DNA of 64,000 bases from Siniperca chuatsi (GCF_020085105.1 NC_058051.1:2190001-2254000); one strand, 5' to 3'. Shown: positions 1 to 13,100, numbered from the stretch's first letter. Notes: generated from the sequence alone by a model not told the origin. Program-made: numbers and translations.

Positions 1-179
1 TGCATCCTTCCTCACTGGCGTGTCTTACTGGGACACTTACATAGAAGCAATAATGCACAATAACTCACATTGTCTGCTGTATATAATGAAACTCTTTAGC
101 CAGGCTCCAACATAAAATTTGTTCACACTATACTCACATAACACCCAAACAGTATTAAGTTATTAGAGTTAATGATGGT

Positions 180-185
180 TTTATT
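180..185 (-). promoter_or_regulatory. Poly(A) signal AATAAA of sephs2
   Basis: AATAAA on the minus strand, about 80 nt downstream of the SECIS and 800 nt after the stop codon. It places the SECIS inside the mature 3' UTR. The 160 bases left of it show nothing recognisable. Confidence 0.7.
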
Positions 186-265
186 GATTGTGAAAAGCAG
201 GAAATCTACAAACACAGAGCTTTAGACCTCCAGCAGTCTAAGTCCGACCCCAATCCAAAGGCAAA

Positions 266-316
266 CATCCACTCCACCTGCCCCAGTTGGCTGGGGTTTA
301 AAAGGCAGAGCTTCAT
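266..316 (-). promoter_or_regulatory. SECIS element in the sephs2 3' UTR (form 2)
   Basis: Minus strand, 5' to 3': quartet ATGA (316-313), AG, helix arm CTCTGCCT (310-303), TTT-AAA (302-297), ministem arm CCCCAG (296-291), CCAA loop, ministem arm CTGGGG (286-281), C, helix arm AGGTGGAG (279-272), TG, then GATG (269-266). The arms pair fully, allowing two G-U pairs. ATGA opposite GATG gives the A.G, U.U, G.A, A.G non-Watson-Crick core. The unpaired AAA lies 13 nt after the quartet, and the extra ministem above it defines form 2. The element sits about 670 nt after the stop codon and upstream of the poly(A) signal. The lower helix is weak as read by eye. Confidence 0.92.
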
Positions 317-984
317 AAAAAGGAAGGGTGGGCGGGACTTGGTGCTGGACAGCCAATCAGCTGACATAGACGGACATTCTGAACACCGCCCAGGTGGTCC
401 AAAGGAAGCTGCTCAAGCCTTCCTCTGGGCTCGGTGGGCAGAGCCAGGTGCCAGGACAGATGAACCACGTTCATTCACCCACACGAGACATTAACATCAT
501 ACACTTCCAAAAGAAAAGTCAACAAAAACCTCTGTTCTACGTCCCCACAGCAAAGCACCCCAGTCAAATGATAAAATACTCAAACACTCAAACACACACA
601 CACTTTTCATTATTCGCTGACAAAAATGATTTGGAATGTTTTCTTTTTAGAATTGAAATTCATTTTCCCCAGAAACCTTTTTTGCATTCAGATAAATTAA
701 ATAAAGTCAGTTGTCTATATGGATTGGGAAAGGGAAAAAGGAAAGGCAGAGGTGGGGTAGGACAGCGCACCACCCTTAATTTATATTTGATTCCAAAATG
801 GTGAAGGGTAAGCCTGCAGCTCTTTCCAAAGATGGATAAATAATAGTGTATGCAGTCCATTCCCTCTCCCACAGAAAAAAAAATGCTCTCAGTATTTTGA
901 CCGAAAAGGGGGATGAGATGGACAGCAACATCAACACACACACACGCTCACCAACAATGGGGGGAGGGGGCAGCAGTGCAGTGT

Positions 985-1289
985 CTATGACAAATTGGGG
1001 CTAGGAGCAGGGCTGGTGGAGCTGTTGTCCTGATTTGCTGCCTGGCTTCCTCGTGGTGGAACCTCGATAATGCGGGGCTTGTCAATGATTCGAGCGCGCC
1101 GGTCGCCTTTCTCTACGATCCCGATGATCCACGCTCCGCCCGCCGCCCCCTGACCTCCAGCTGCGGAGCTCTGACTCTTCATCTCCGAGCAAAACTTGGC
1201 CGCCTGCTCTCTGGGCAGACACACCAGCAGCCCGCCTGGAGGCAAGGAGAGGAAGAGGGAGTTTAGGTCACACACTGGGGTTATAATAA

Positions 1290-1320
<31 letters not shown>

Positions 1321-4300
1321 ATATACACTTTCAAACAACAATTATGTCACCGAATTATGGCTAAATCCATGTTACATTATCACCTTCCTCGAAAGCTCCA
1401 CTAGAAGCAGAATATTTAGATTTTGGATGGAGTATCACTTTCAATCCAAAAATGATGACTCATATCAAACATCGTTGCATGTTTACATACTGCGTACTCA
1501 TTCACAGAGATACAGACAAGACCACATTTACTGTGTGTTCATCTCTGTTTCCATACCAGAAGTCTCTGCTGATGTGCCCTGAACCAGGTTGAACAGGTTT
1601 CCACAAGCTTTACTGATGGCAGCCATCTTGGCTAGGATTGGCAGGTTGTGGATGACGAAGGCCACTTCGTTTCGTTGCTGTGCTGCCAGGTTGTTGGCGT
1701 GCCCTAACAACCCGAAACCTGTCACGTCTGTTGCAGCGTGGGCCTGGAACTTGTGCATTAGGCCTGCCGCTGGAGACAAAAACATGAATATGAATGAGTC
1801 AGAACGGACTAACTTTATAAACTTTAATCACAACTATATAAAGCCACAAAAATACTTCAAACGGACCCGAAACCATCTAAAATATCGGCCCAGGCCAATG
1901 CGTGTTCAGTCAATGTGTTATCCCCCCCGCACACACACACACAACTAAATGAAAGACTGTAAGGCTGCGAGTAAATTCAGGTCAATGGTGTGGAGCCACA
2001 TAAAACCATTACAGAATCTCTCAGCTGTAAATGAAACGGTAAATACATTTCCTGAACCCGTGATGACTGCAGGACTTCAGGGCATAATGACCAAAGTGTA
2101 GGCTACCTGTGCGGTTTAGCGTTGCCATGGAGAACATGGCTTCCTGATAGGCCTCTTTAACCTCCTCTTTGGTGACGACTAGCTTGATCTTGTTCCACCT
2201 TTCAGGCTGGTGAGATGTAAAAACAGAGATGGGGGGGTGAGCACAGAAACGCGTCAATATAATGACAACACTGCGAGCAATGTTCGTGTGAGCCGAGTCG
2301 AGGGGCTGACCTGATCGAGCCACTGGTGGGCATTCACAGCCACCTGCGTCCCCAGAGGTTTAGTCAGAACCAAGACGTCACCTGGTACTGCACCATCCGG
2401 CCTGCAAAAAAACAAACCGGGGAAACCATGTATCTCCAAATTTGGTGATCTGCAATTTTTCATACAAACTAAAGTTTAAATGTTCCTTTATCTATGGACA
2501 TGGAACAAATTAATCAGAATACCCAAAGATATGTTTTTTTTAGATATTGTTTATGGCATTTTGCCTTTATTAGATAGTGATGGTAGAGACACAGACAGGA
2601 AATGCAGGGAGAGAGGGGGATGACATACAAACAAAGGTCCCCGGCCAGAGTTAAACTGGGATGCTGTAGTTATGTGGTACGTTACTGTTATTACAATTTA
2701 TTTTTTAATTTACTTGATTTATTTAGTTTTATGACTTTTGGGAGTTCTTTGTGTTACTTATGTATTTGGTTTCTTTGACTTTCTATGTATTATTGTCTGG
2801 GAAAATGTAATTGCAGGTAGAAAGTGGACAAGGAAAAACATGTCAGCATGTGAATCTGTATATAAATTGTACTGCAATACACAAGATGCTGAAAGCAAAA
2901 ATAAGATACAATGCAACATACAATGACATATGCACATTTTATATACATAAATTAAAATCCTGTTCTTCCCGGGTTAATTTTGGTTGGTGCAACTAACGAT
3001 TATTTTCATTATTGATCAATATCCCGATTATTTTCTCTTTTAATCGTGTGTCAGACAATAGTGATTATAATTTCCCAGAGCCCAAAGTGACATATTCAAA
3101 CTGCAATTTTTTTTATCCGACCAACAGTCCAAAGTTTACTATAATATATGACAGAGAAAAGCAGCAAACCCTCACATTTCAGAAACTGGAACAAAGTCAT
3201 GTTTTGCATTTTTTTGGTCACGAAAAGACTAAAATGATTAATCAATTATCAAAATAACTGCTTGTCAATTTTCTATTGATCGACAAGTAGATTTATCGAG
3301 AAACCGTTTCAGCGCCATTGTATTTTACTGTTTACATGGATAGCTGGACAAATGAAGACAGGCAGCTACACTCCAGTTTGAAAGGAAAAAGAAAAAGATT
3401 GTCTCTCTAAACTGATCATTTTACACCAACATACCATATATACTGGGAACTAATAACACAAACGATGGTTCAGTTTCATTATGTGTCATTTTAAGCCATG
3501 GATTTTATATATATATGTGTGTGTGTAAAATTATAATGTTCAGTTTAATATTAACAAACCAGCTCTAGTAAGTAATATTCAATGAATATGATTTAATCTA
3601 CCATGAATAATTGCCATTACCAGAGATGCAGAACCTCAGCAACAGTTTAATTGACTCACATGATGAACTCATTAGGCTGGCAGACGACTGATGCTACTCC
3701 TCCTACGATGATCCAGGGGTTGATCACCGTCTGGCCACCTGTCACAGAAGTCCCTCCCTCCTCTGCCGCATCACGAAACCCTCGAATCATCAGCGGCATC
3801 ACCCGCTCACGGTCCTGTGTCACACATGCACATACAGACGATACTGAATCGTGAAAGGAGACCTTAGTTCGCCTTAAAGAAATCAAAGTATACACATGTA
3901 AAAATCCACAAGTCAAAGCTGTGTTACAAAGATACACTGCACTCACTGTAACGTGCACAAATTAGATTAGCAGAGGACACACAAAAGTGGCCTCAATAAA
4001 TAAAAGCAAAGTCAACAGCTTGGCATCCACCCACGAACACACATAATGCTACCTTGTCATTCATCTTCTGGCTGACACTCAGCAGCATCAGCATGTTGTC
4101 ACACTCTGTGATGCCCATGGCGTAGAGATCACTGAGGACGTTAGCACATGCTATCCTGCCCTGAGAGACAGACAGACAGAGAGAGAGAGAGAGAGAGAGA
4201 GCAAAAACTAGTCAAAAAGAGTTATGACACTGTTGTCATGTCTTAGAAATTATCAGCATTTTTAACATAGGAGACTCAGGTTGGAACCACATTTTACTGT

Positions 4301-7043
4301 GTCACCTCCTGAATAACATTCAGCTTCAAATTGGCTGGTGCTCCCCTTCAGCTACTATTCTTTAAAATAACTTTCTGTAAATTAAACAAACAAAAAAGGA
4401 GGCGTAGGTCCAATGTTCAATTGTTGTCCATTCATTCAATTGTTTCATTCAGTCCGGAAAACGAGAATGGGAAAAACTGATCAGATGTTTGTTTTGTTGG
4501 ATTTTAAAAAAAAGGAAAATGATGGTGTGCATCCCTGTTTTCATCTTGAAGTGGGTAATCACAAATCTTACTTCTGTTTTGTGGATTTCTGATTTCGTCA
4601 CAGTGCGCATGTGCAGCCATAAACTGTAAAGTGCAAGCACCTTGCGGAAGCACGTAGACTCAAAGAGAATCTTTTTATTTATAAAAAAGGCAAATTATAA
4701 GGCATTTGATTTTTTTTTTCTGTCAGATTCATCAGTGATGACAGACGGACTGGAGCCCGTTTTATGAATGTAAGAGTGAAGTACAATATTGGACTCACAA
4801 ATAGTGTTTCCTACGAATAGAAATCTGCAAGGTTTCCTGAATTAGATCCCAGGATGAAATCCTCACCGATGTGTTTTTAGGCATGGGAGTTTATACAGTT
4901 CCTGTAATGATGCAGATTTGACCCATTTTATCGCTTTTTTGTTTTGTTTTCCAGATTGAATGAAATAATTGAATGAGCGGATGACACAAGGACCCTCAAA
5001 CTCATTATCCTGTCAGTAATCAGTTACACATGGCCATATACACAGGTACAGCGCAGTTTACAAGGATTTAGGAGAGTTTTCCCATTATATAGTTTAGATT
5101 TAAAAAACTGTAAAATAAAACAGAAAATTAGAATAAAATCATGATCGACATTACACAATGCTTCCTGGGTTTTATAATAATCCCATTTCATCCAGTATTT
5201 TTCACATTTGTCTTTCTGTAGTAAGAGGGTGCAGTACAGGTCACCTTTTCCACAAAGAATAGATAATTAACTGAATTTATGTAAACGCACATGTTACATG
5301 AAGTCAGCATTTGGTGATGCAGGATTTTAACAGCAAATGCATCATAAAATACATATTTCTTATGGTATAGTAAACGCTAAGTGCACAGTACACAGTTGTT
5401 GAATGACGCTATACTGTACATATCCAACCGACACTGTTAGAGTACATTTCTGTTAGGGTGCGAGGGAAAAGGGCAATAAAAACACCACAACACAAAACAG
5501 TAGAGCTGCAACAATTAGTCAATTAATTTATTATTCAATGGACAGAAAATTAATTGCCAACTATTTTATTTAATTAACGAATCAAGCAAATAATTGGCAG
5601 ATTAATCAGTAATTAAAATGATCGTTACTTGCAGCTCTACAAAATAGGGTGTACACATTTCTAAAACTGTGTGAAAAGCATGACGCTTTTCACACATAAA
5701 CGATTTACATTAAACACTACATGCCCTAGTACAATCACGTGTGGCTGTTATGTTATTGCCCGCCTTCACACCCCCACCCCGCTTACTGTAAGCGGATGAG
5801 TGTGTCACCACGAATGTGTCTGTGTTTGGACTGCCTTACTTCCTGTATAGTTTCCCAACAAACAAAGGCAGGGTGCATGTGTGCAAGTGCTTCAGGGAGG
5901 GAAACACCTGCCAGTAAACTCACCATCATGTAGGGATCCTCCACCAAAGGGTAGAAGAAGTCTGTGGTCTGGACCAGAGAGAGCCCTCCATGCCTCAGGG
6001 GAATCACACAGCAGTCCATCCCCACACCTGGAAACACACCTCAGTGAGGGGGGAAAGACACTTACACTACGATAGCCCTCACTTATTTAAAGTGTTCAGT
6101 TTTTGGGGAGAGTGAGAATGCTACTTTAGTAGTTTGTGTGTGTACTTGTGGCGGTGTTGTTTAATAAAAGGTATTCATTACAGGAGTTATATGGGATTGT
6201 ATTACCAGTCCAAGAGTTTCTATGTTTGTGGTCACTCAGTGCAACTGCACACTCTGCTCTCCACATACTGTAGGTCGCTACATCTCTAAAAGGCAGTAAA
6301 CTAAGTAGTTTACTGCACTTCCACTCAGTGTTGCGAAAGCTTTACAAGAAGAAATGTTTGACCAAGAGCATGAACTTTGCACTCAAAGCATCCAAAATAT
6401 TTCTGCTGAATCATACCTAGCGTGTGGTAATTTGACAACTCACGGAACTTCTTGAACACTCTTAGCTAGCTACTGCCTGTTACATGCATTTACGATGTAG
6501 CTTCGTCATAACTTACGACTGTAAGGAGCTTAACCTATATGTTAACAAATTAGATAGCTGCGGATTATTGTTTAAAAACAGATTGTTTTTATTCGCCCCT
6601 GTCTGTCTGCCTGTCTATCTGTCAGTTGAGCTGCCACATGAGTTAAGACAAGCTAGCATGGTTAGCAACAGTTACGCTAGCTAACTGACGTTAACCACCA
6701 GGGTTTCTGACTATATGTAAGTTACGGGACACGAATAGCTCTGCTAATTCAAAATGTGTTTCTTACCGAGTCGGGGGCCGGGCAACGGTTGGCCGAACTC
6801 CGATGGTTGGTCTCCGGCCTTCCCAGTTCCGTCGGCCCGGTCCGCCTCCAGTCCCGCCAGGAGTTTGAGCAGAGCCTCCTGCGGGACCTTGCAGCCTCAT
6901 CCCTTCATGTCCGAAAAGGCTGTGAGACGGAACCCGCGCTCCAGGCCGTGCTCCTCGGGTTTGAAAGGCTTGTATCCGGGGGGAAAGCACCCCTCGGTTC
7001 CCACAGCCTCTGCCGGGGGAGGCGGGGAGGTTGAGCCTGACAT
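985..7043 (-). CDS. sephs2: Selenophosphate synthetase 2, selenoprotein (8 exons)
   Basis: Makes selenophosphate from selenide and ATP, the selenium donor for selenocysteine-tRNA synthesis in the cytosol. Coding exons (minus, 5' to 3'): 6767-7043, 5924-6027, 4053-4160, 3660-3814, 2311-2401, 2107-2206, 1557-1769, 985-1235; they sum to 433 codons, so 432 residues. The start ATG at 7043 has an in-frame TGA seven codons upstream. The active-site motif reads [11 protein letters not shown], with TGA as codon 49 and the catalytic Lys at 52. Later segments include [51 protein letters not shown] and the C-terminal [11 protein letters not shown]. The TGA plus wording such as ALLKLLAGL and [15 protein letters not shown] favour SEPHS2 over SEPHS1, which carries a non-Sec residue. 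ETS-like sequence (CCGGAAGT complement) lies near 7397, upstream of the gene. Confidence 0.97.
1283..1321. repeat. (TAA)n microsatellite in sephs2 last intron
   Basis: Imperfect ATA/TAA trinucleotide run about 40 bases upstream of the last sephs2 exon in transcript sense. Confidence 0.85.
2534..2690 (-). repeat. tRNA-derived SINE-like relic in sephs2 intron
   Basis: Contains the percomorph dispersed-repeat string with GACAGGAAATGCAGGGAGAG followed by CCGGCCAGAGTTAAACTGGG. The latter resembles a degraded reverse-complement tRNA B box (GGAGTCGAACCCGGG in better-preserved copies as I recall them). Family name not assigned. Confidence 0.5.
2985..3316. mobile_element. hAT-like MITE, GAGCTGCAAC-type family (copy 1, near full length)
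   Basis: Starts GGTGCAACTAACGATTATTT and ends with the inverted equivalent, CGTTTCAGCGCC. The interior carries the family's typical strings TTTCCCAGAGCCCAAAGTGA, CCGACCAACAGTCCAAAG and AGAAAAGCAGCAAACCCTCA. It is non-coding and lies in a sephs2 intron. Other copies are at 5501, 43943 and 55764. Confidence 0.75.
4159..4202. repeat. (GA)n microsatellite at sephs2 exon 3 acceptor
   Basis: The GA run (CT on the coding strand) directly precedes the exon 3 acceptor and can serve as its polypyrimidine tract. Confidence 0.8.
5501..5639. mobile_element. Short MITE of the same family, with target-site duplication
   Basis: Inverted ends TAGAGCTGCAAC and TTGCAGCTCTA. Flanks CAAAACAG (5493-5500) and CAAAATAG (5640-5647) match at 7 of 8 positions, as expected of an 8-bp hAT target-site duplication. 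At 139 bp it is an internally deleted derivative of the copy at 2985. Confidence 0.78.
6897..6899 (-). other. sephs2: In-frame TGA selenocysteine codon of sephs2
   Basis: On the minus strand the reading runs ATG AAG GGA TGA GGC TGC AAG, encoding M-K-G-U-G-C-K. The open frame continues past the TGA for the rest of exon 1 and the following seven exons, and it aligns with the catalytic Sec of vertebrate SEPHS2. Automatic gene callers are likely to stop here or to begin the gene downstream. Confidence 0.96.
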
Positions 7044-8816
7044 GACTGCAGGTGGACCACTTCAAACGCACAACGCCAGTCCCCGCACACCGGTAAATAA
7101 GGACGCCTGAATGAATGGACGTGTGTCCTGCGAGCGTTGCTTGAAACAAGAGCCCAGTGTAAAATTAACCAAAATAAAACAAATGCGACTTCCTGTCGGA
7201 ACTTTCGCCGTATAAATTCACAGTGTACATGCCTATGCAAGATTCACAGATCTTAAACCACACACCTTTACCAAATGACTTGGACATTGGACTTGGATTA
7301 CTACAATATTAGAAAAGGGTAATTTAAACCCATAACGAAGGCACAGTCGTCAGAGATAGAGGAGCAAACGTCTTATTTTGAAGGTAGAATTTATAACTTC
7401 CGGTCCCTCTGTGTCTCTCGTTGTTCAACTTGACGCAGCACGTAACGGCTGTAAAGCGTTACCATGTGCTCTCGCTGAAAGGGGTTTCATCGCGCTTTAT
7501 ATTTTTTTAGTCGACCCATTTATATCTGTTCTGGGATTATTACTTTAAAACGCAAAGCACGTTGTAATAATTACATTGTAACCGCATTAAATATTGCCGT
7601 TGTGATGAAGTTTTAAAGAAAATAAAAAGGAAAACAATTATGATTTTACCCGAATCGTCGTAAATGGTTACGTCGCAGTTGTACTACACTCAGGGTACAC
7701 ACACGTCAAAACACACGAGAGCTAATGAATAACTGGTTTATTTGTTAAATCTTCAACAGTTTTAAACAATATTCTTTGCATCAAATGATCTATAATCACA
7801 GACAATATGCACACAAACTGTGAAGAGCCGTCAATGTGCTTACCTTAAGACAGATAAATAGCTAGGTGCCACAGGTGAAGATAAGACAGAATAAGGGGCA
7901 CAAAAAGGGGCTGTGTGGGTTAAGGGTCAGGTCTAGCATCAGAGATAAAGCAGTGGTAGTCAAAGATGTACACAGGCACAGAACACAGAGAATGGCTACT
8001 TTTTTCAATAAGAGTAAATCCATCTCTAATACATAATAATACATGTTTTGAGGTAATGCAGCCAGCAACATTTATAACCAAAACATATTTGAATATTCTA
8101 TATGATTTAAAGCTCACTAGGTTATTCACATTGTGATGTGTTTCCTCCTTTGAGAGGAAAAGTACCCCTCTAAATAGTCACGTTTTTCAGCTCAGGCCCA
8201 ATGATTACTGATGTGTATATAGCATGGATGATGCAGTCAAAGTATACACACTTGCTCCACAGTTTGTGGTTACCTCCTCAGTTGCCACAACGCCACTGGA
8301 GCGAAGAGGGACGAGAAATGGGACTGAGGCAAGAGATCAGGGATGATGTACAAATACTGATGGAGATGTGCATCAGCGTGCCATCTCAGAGGCAAGGCAT
8401 GGGGAGAGGGAAGAGGGGAAATAAAAGAGCAGGTGCTGGGAGACAAAAAGAATGGCGACAAAAGGATGGGAAAGCTACAGCAGAATTTGAGTCCAAGGAG
8501 CAGTTCTAGGAAAATACCATGCTGATTATCTTGCTGTTGTTCTTTTCTTTCACTTGTCATCTGATTGCCACTTGTCTGGATTCCAACATATTTGATTTTT
8601 TATTATTTTCTTTTAAATGGTAAGATCCACAGAATGTTTTCAGGTTTGCGTATGCGTGTTTGCAAGGTCGAGAGAGTAAGGTGTAACTACCAAACATGTT
8701 TTTCCAGGCTTTGCCCGGAGCTGGGACCAGACACGCTGAACGCCTAAAACGTAAATATATTGTATATATATCTGTATGTGTGTGTTGGGGTCATGGTGTG
8801 CTGAACTATGCTCATG
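7044..8816. other. sephs2 promoter region and ikbkg 3' UTR
   Basis: The interval between two tandem minus-strand genes. From 8816 down to about 7720 it is best read as ikbkg 3' UTR, ended by AATAAA at 7742-7737. The remaining 300 to 700 bases, with ACTTCCGG near 7397, are the likely sephs2 promoter and 5' UTR. No conserved coding sequence seen. Confidence 0.6.
7737..7742 (-). promoter_or_regulatory. Candidate poly(A) signal of ikbkg
   Basis: AATAAA on the minus strand, about 1.07 kb after the ikbkg stop codon and within 0.7 kb of the sephs2 start. Confidence 0.5.
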
Positions 8817-10069
8817 TTACTGTATACAGTCCATGACATGTATCTGCAGCGTGTCCATATCTGGAGCCTGGTACTGGCACTTAGGACAACATAAATCTGG
8901 CAGCTCCTCAGCTCCAGTTGCCCCTTGATCACCGACTGGTACTAAACCCTGATTGCGGAACGAGGGGGCAGGGGGCACCGTGTTGAAAGCTGCACCGGGG
9001 AACACACCTAAGGCGAAGGAGAGAGAAAGCATGTTAAAACAGCTTCTTACCAGAAAAAAAATCTTGAGAAAAGACATTTAAAATTACATTTCCCATTTGT
9101 TTTAGTTTTAAGAGTCATGGTGCATAGTGGTCACTACAGTAGCCATTTTCTTGTATATGTGTGCGTTTCATTGGTAAAGCTGCAAAACAGCCAAGGCAGT
9201 GGACAATACTCAGTGGTGAAAAGTACATTTACTCAAGTACAATTCAGAGTATTTCCATTTTTTGTTTCTACTTCACTACATTTCTGAGGGAAATATCGTA
9301 CTTTTTACAAAACATATGAGTTGTTAAAATGATACTTTGTAAATAATTAAACCAACAGGATATAAAGCACTTTTATTTTTTAAGTAGTAGTATTAGCAGA
9401 TTTCTTTGGGTGCTTGAGGGCAGCAGAACAAGCTGTAAACACAACATATGACATTTCCTATTTACACATCAAGCAGTTATGGAGCAACATTATCATTCAG
9501 TGTCTGATGAATGTCAGTCCAATATTCTCTGTTTTTGGTCTCCACCAACTCCTGAGGGAAATATCTGTCTCTTTAGCTGCTAAATGCTCCGCTATGTTCA
9601 CCAGCTGGTCGCTAACTGTGTCTGTCTGCTGCTTGGTGCTGAGCAGCTCGTGTACAGTGGGTTTTAGAGCTTGTTTGCTGAAAACAGCTGCCTGGAAAAC
9701 ACTGAAACTGAACCATAAAACAAAAACTAGGAGCTGAAAGAGGCTAAAAAGCTCCGTACAGCTGCAGAGTCTCTGTAGGTTCAGAACTATCAGAAACACC
9801 TTTCACATTAGTAGTAGTTTTGTGCTTTCTCGTCTCTCCTTCTGTCGCTTTCAGCAGGTATTTCTGCCTCCGGAGCTGCAGAGTCTGGATCTGTGGTTGT
9901 GGGCCGCCTGCTGCCCCCGTGTTCCTGTTGTTATTGGCTCTGTTACTAATACTGTCATTATTATTCCTAGAGCTGTTATTCCTATTATTATTAATATTAA
10001 TGTTACCTCTACCATTACATTATCACTATTTTAAAAATTCTAGGTGGTATTTGCATTGTGCTCCCCCCC

Positions 10070-10101
<32 letters not shown>

Positions 10102-13100
10102 GCTCACACGGCAGCAGCAGATGGCCGCCCACCACTGAGTCTGGTTCTGCTCGAGGTTTCTGCCTCTTAAAGAAAGTTTTTTCTTGCCACTGTCGCCAAG
10201 TGCTTGCTCATGGTGGGATTTATTGTAATTAATATTATAAAGAGCACGGTCTAGACCTGCTCTATAGGAAAAGCGCAATGAGATAACTTCTGTTGTGAAT
10301 TGGCGCTATATAAATAAAATTTAATTGAATTACACACAGTCTACTGATTTATTGTTAAGATATAAATAATGATGATTTAAAATCAGCTCTACCCCGACCA
10401 GCGACAACATTAAAATGTTGCTTACACTGCCAAGCAATTATAAGTTCAATTAAAAACCATGACAACCAAGATGGCTGGCAGTAGATCAGACATTTCTTTA
10501 AAGAGGACCCTTGTAAGTAAACAAAATGTGATAATATCAAGTAACATCGAAGGAATAACATAATTCTTACAGTTTTCAAATATTGATTGTGTGTGAGCAG
10601 GAAATTACAATCAATCAAGTGTCCACTGAATTGGACATCATGCATCAGTAAGTATATTAAGACTTTAAAGCGTACTATTATTGCAGTGTGTGTACTACAA
10701 AAATAATAATTTTGTGCAACTTCTGAGAAATGTGAGAAAAAGCAGGAGCGGCAAGTCCTGATCCTTCTCTTTGCAGGAGTGACAGTAGAGCTTTTTGTTA
10801 AAATTTGTATTAAAATATGTTACGCAACACGCAAATGCAGGCTGTCCCCCAGAATGGTCACATCAATAACTTCTTGTAAAAACTGGCGTTAATTCATGCA
10901 TGAATGGCCTAAAAAACGTGCATTACTTCACATCTACGTGCGTGTTATTTTGAATGTTTGCATTTGTGTGTGTGTGTGTTGGTTGTAATGTACCTTGTGG
11001 AGGGGGAATGTGTGGGGCCCGTGGTGGAAAGTCTTCCAGGTGTCTCAGCTTCATTTGCTCCATACGTGCACTGAGGCAGAGGTGAACATAGACAACTTTT
11101 ATGTTTAATCACGCTTTAATAAATGTCTAGAAATATTGATATTTATTACCACGCAGAGGTAGCTACAGCTCTGACTTCAGATTTCAAGTGTCTGTCTTGA
11201 CAATGAGCCATCAGCCCTGCATTTGATGGCAGCTGCAGTCAAGCTACAGTCGCCTCAAGATGCTGATGCAGCATCTGATTAGCAATTGAGATTGAGGGCA
11301 GGGAGAGAAATTCAGCACACAAGGACTATGTAACCCCGACGTATCAGAAATGACGTCAACAGAGATTTGAACGTCCCTCAAAATAGACAGTTGGAGCACA
11401 CAGCAAGACAGACTGAGCTATCGACTGCGTGACCGCTGCATAAACGCCCACATTCAGGACATGAATAATTAACATAATGGAAATAGGCCTGCATTGTGCT
11501 CCCCAGAGATAACTTTTGTTTACCGTGATGTGGCTTCCTGTTTGAGCCTGTCAATATCAGCCATGGCCTGAGTCAGCTTATCCTGCAGCTCCTCCTTCTT
11601 CTGGTTCAGCTTCTCTCTCGCTTCTCGCTCCGCTAGGAAATCTGCCTTGTAGATCTCAGCCTGAGCAAACACAAAGACAGGGAGAGAGGGAGGGAGATAT
11701 GAATTTATTCAACGACAGCCATTTTGTTCCATTTCAATATACCTGTAATACATAAACAAGTTAAAATGTATGTGTGGCCGATACAGGCTGATTTGTGCAT
11801 AACTGACAGGTGACTCAGAGGACGGGCCATGAATTAACTGCCATGATGTTCAGACTGTGATTTTCAGTGTGTTTACTTAGCTTAAATGCTTGTCACAATC
11901 CTCCTGCTCTCTAATCACAAATACTGTGTTGCAATGCTGCCGAATTCACATAGTTGTTCTCATTTACATATTTTTCTGTTGTCAGATAATCATTATTTTC
12001 TGATCACGACATCGTTAGATAAAATGAACAAAACTGCAGGTTTGTGCGGTGAAATCCGCTGAACAAAGTGATTTGTGTGCAGATATGCTCAACAGCTATA
12101 TGACTGTACCTGTGCAGTGAGGACAGGAATAGTCTCCAGTGAGCCTTTCTGTTGCTCCACCTCCTCCTTCAGTTTATCAATCAGGTCCTGCTTCAGGGCC
12201 AGCGCTCTCTCTGCATCCTCTAGTCGGCTGCACAGGTCTCCTCCCTGTAAGACAAACACAGATGAATGAAGACAAAAATCCATATGCTAAATATCAAAAC
12301 TTATGAGGGTAAAATGATGCTTACATGTGTTTTTACCTCACTCTTCAGTTTAGAATCATAGTCTCTAAAAAGACATGTGTAGGCGTGCTGCAGCTGTGTC
12401 AGTTTTTTCCTGAGAGGAAAAAAGGGAAACAGAGTTTTACCGTACAGTACAGTACAGTATACCAAATCTGAGGTGTCGTGCTGGGGAAAATATTGAACAT
12501 TTTTGAAATCCAGCTGCAGTAATTACCACAGTGAAACAATTACCATCACAATTCTATAACGACAATCAAACATTGAAATTGTATGTCATTATTAAGGAGA
12601 CCCCGAAGTCCTGAAAAATGATTTTCTTAATCTTGCGCGCAGAAGATGAGATAATAAAATTACATTTAAATTCAAATGGGTTATCTTTCGTGAACAAGTT
12701 ACTATCTTGTTTGCACAAGATAAAAAATAGATTTTTCGGGACTTCGGCGGCTCTGTATATGATGGTTTTTATTTTCCTGTTCGCTGCATGTTTAATAAAA
12801 TGTGACAGGTTTACCACTCATTTCTCTTATTTAGAGAAAAGCCTTTTTTAATGCATGTGGAAGAAATCTTTCTCTTTTTGGAATAAATCTTTTTGAATAT
12901 CGCAATAGTGCAGAAAGTGAATAAGCAGTTGGGTCACTGCTTTCTGTGTGTGTTGAACCCACTTCTCCTCTGTGACGACATGTCTCTCTGTCTTCAGGGC
13001 CTGCTCCAGGCTCTGGGTCTGCAGCAGCAGCTTGTCCATGGCCACATGATGCTGCTTCCTCTGCTGCTCCTGCTCCCGCTCTGCCACCTGCAGGGCCTTC

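Noticed and set aside
5739-6075. Overlapping short frames on both strands
   Set aside because: Shadows of sephs2 exon 2 (5924-6027).
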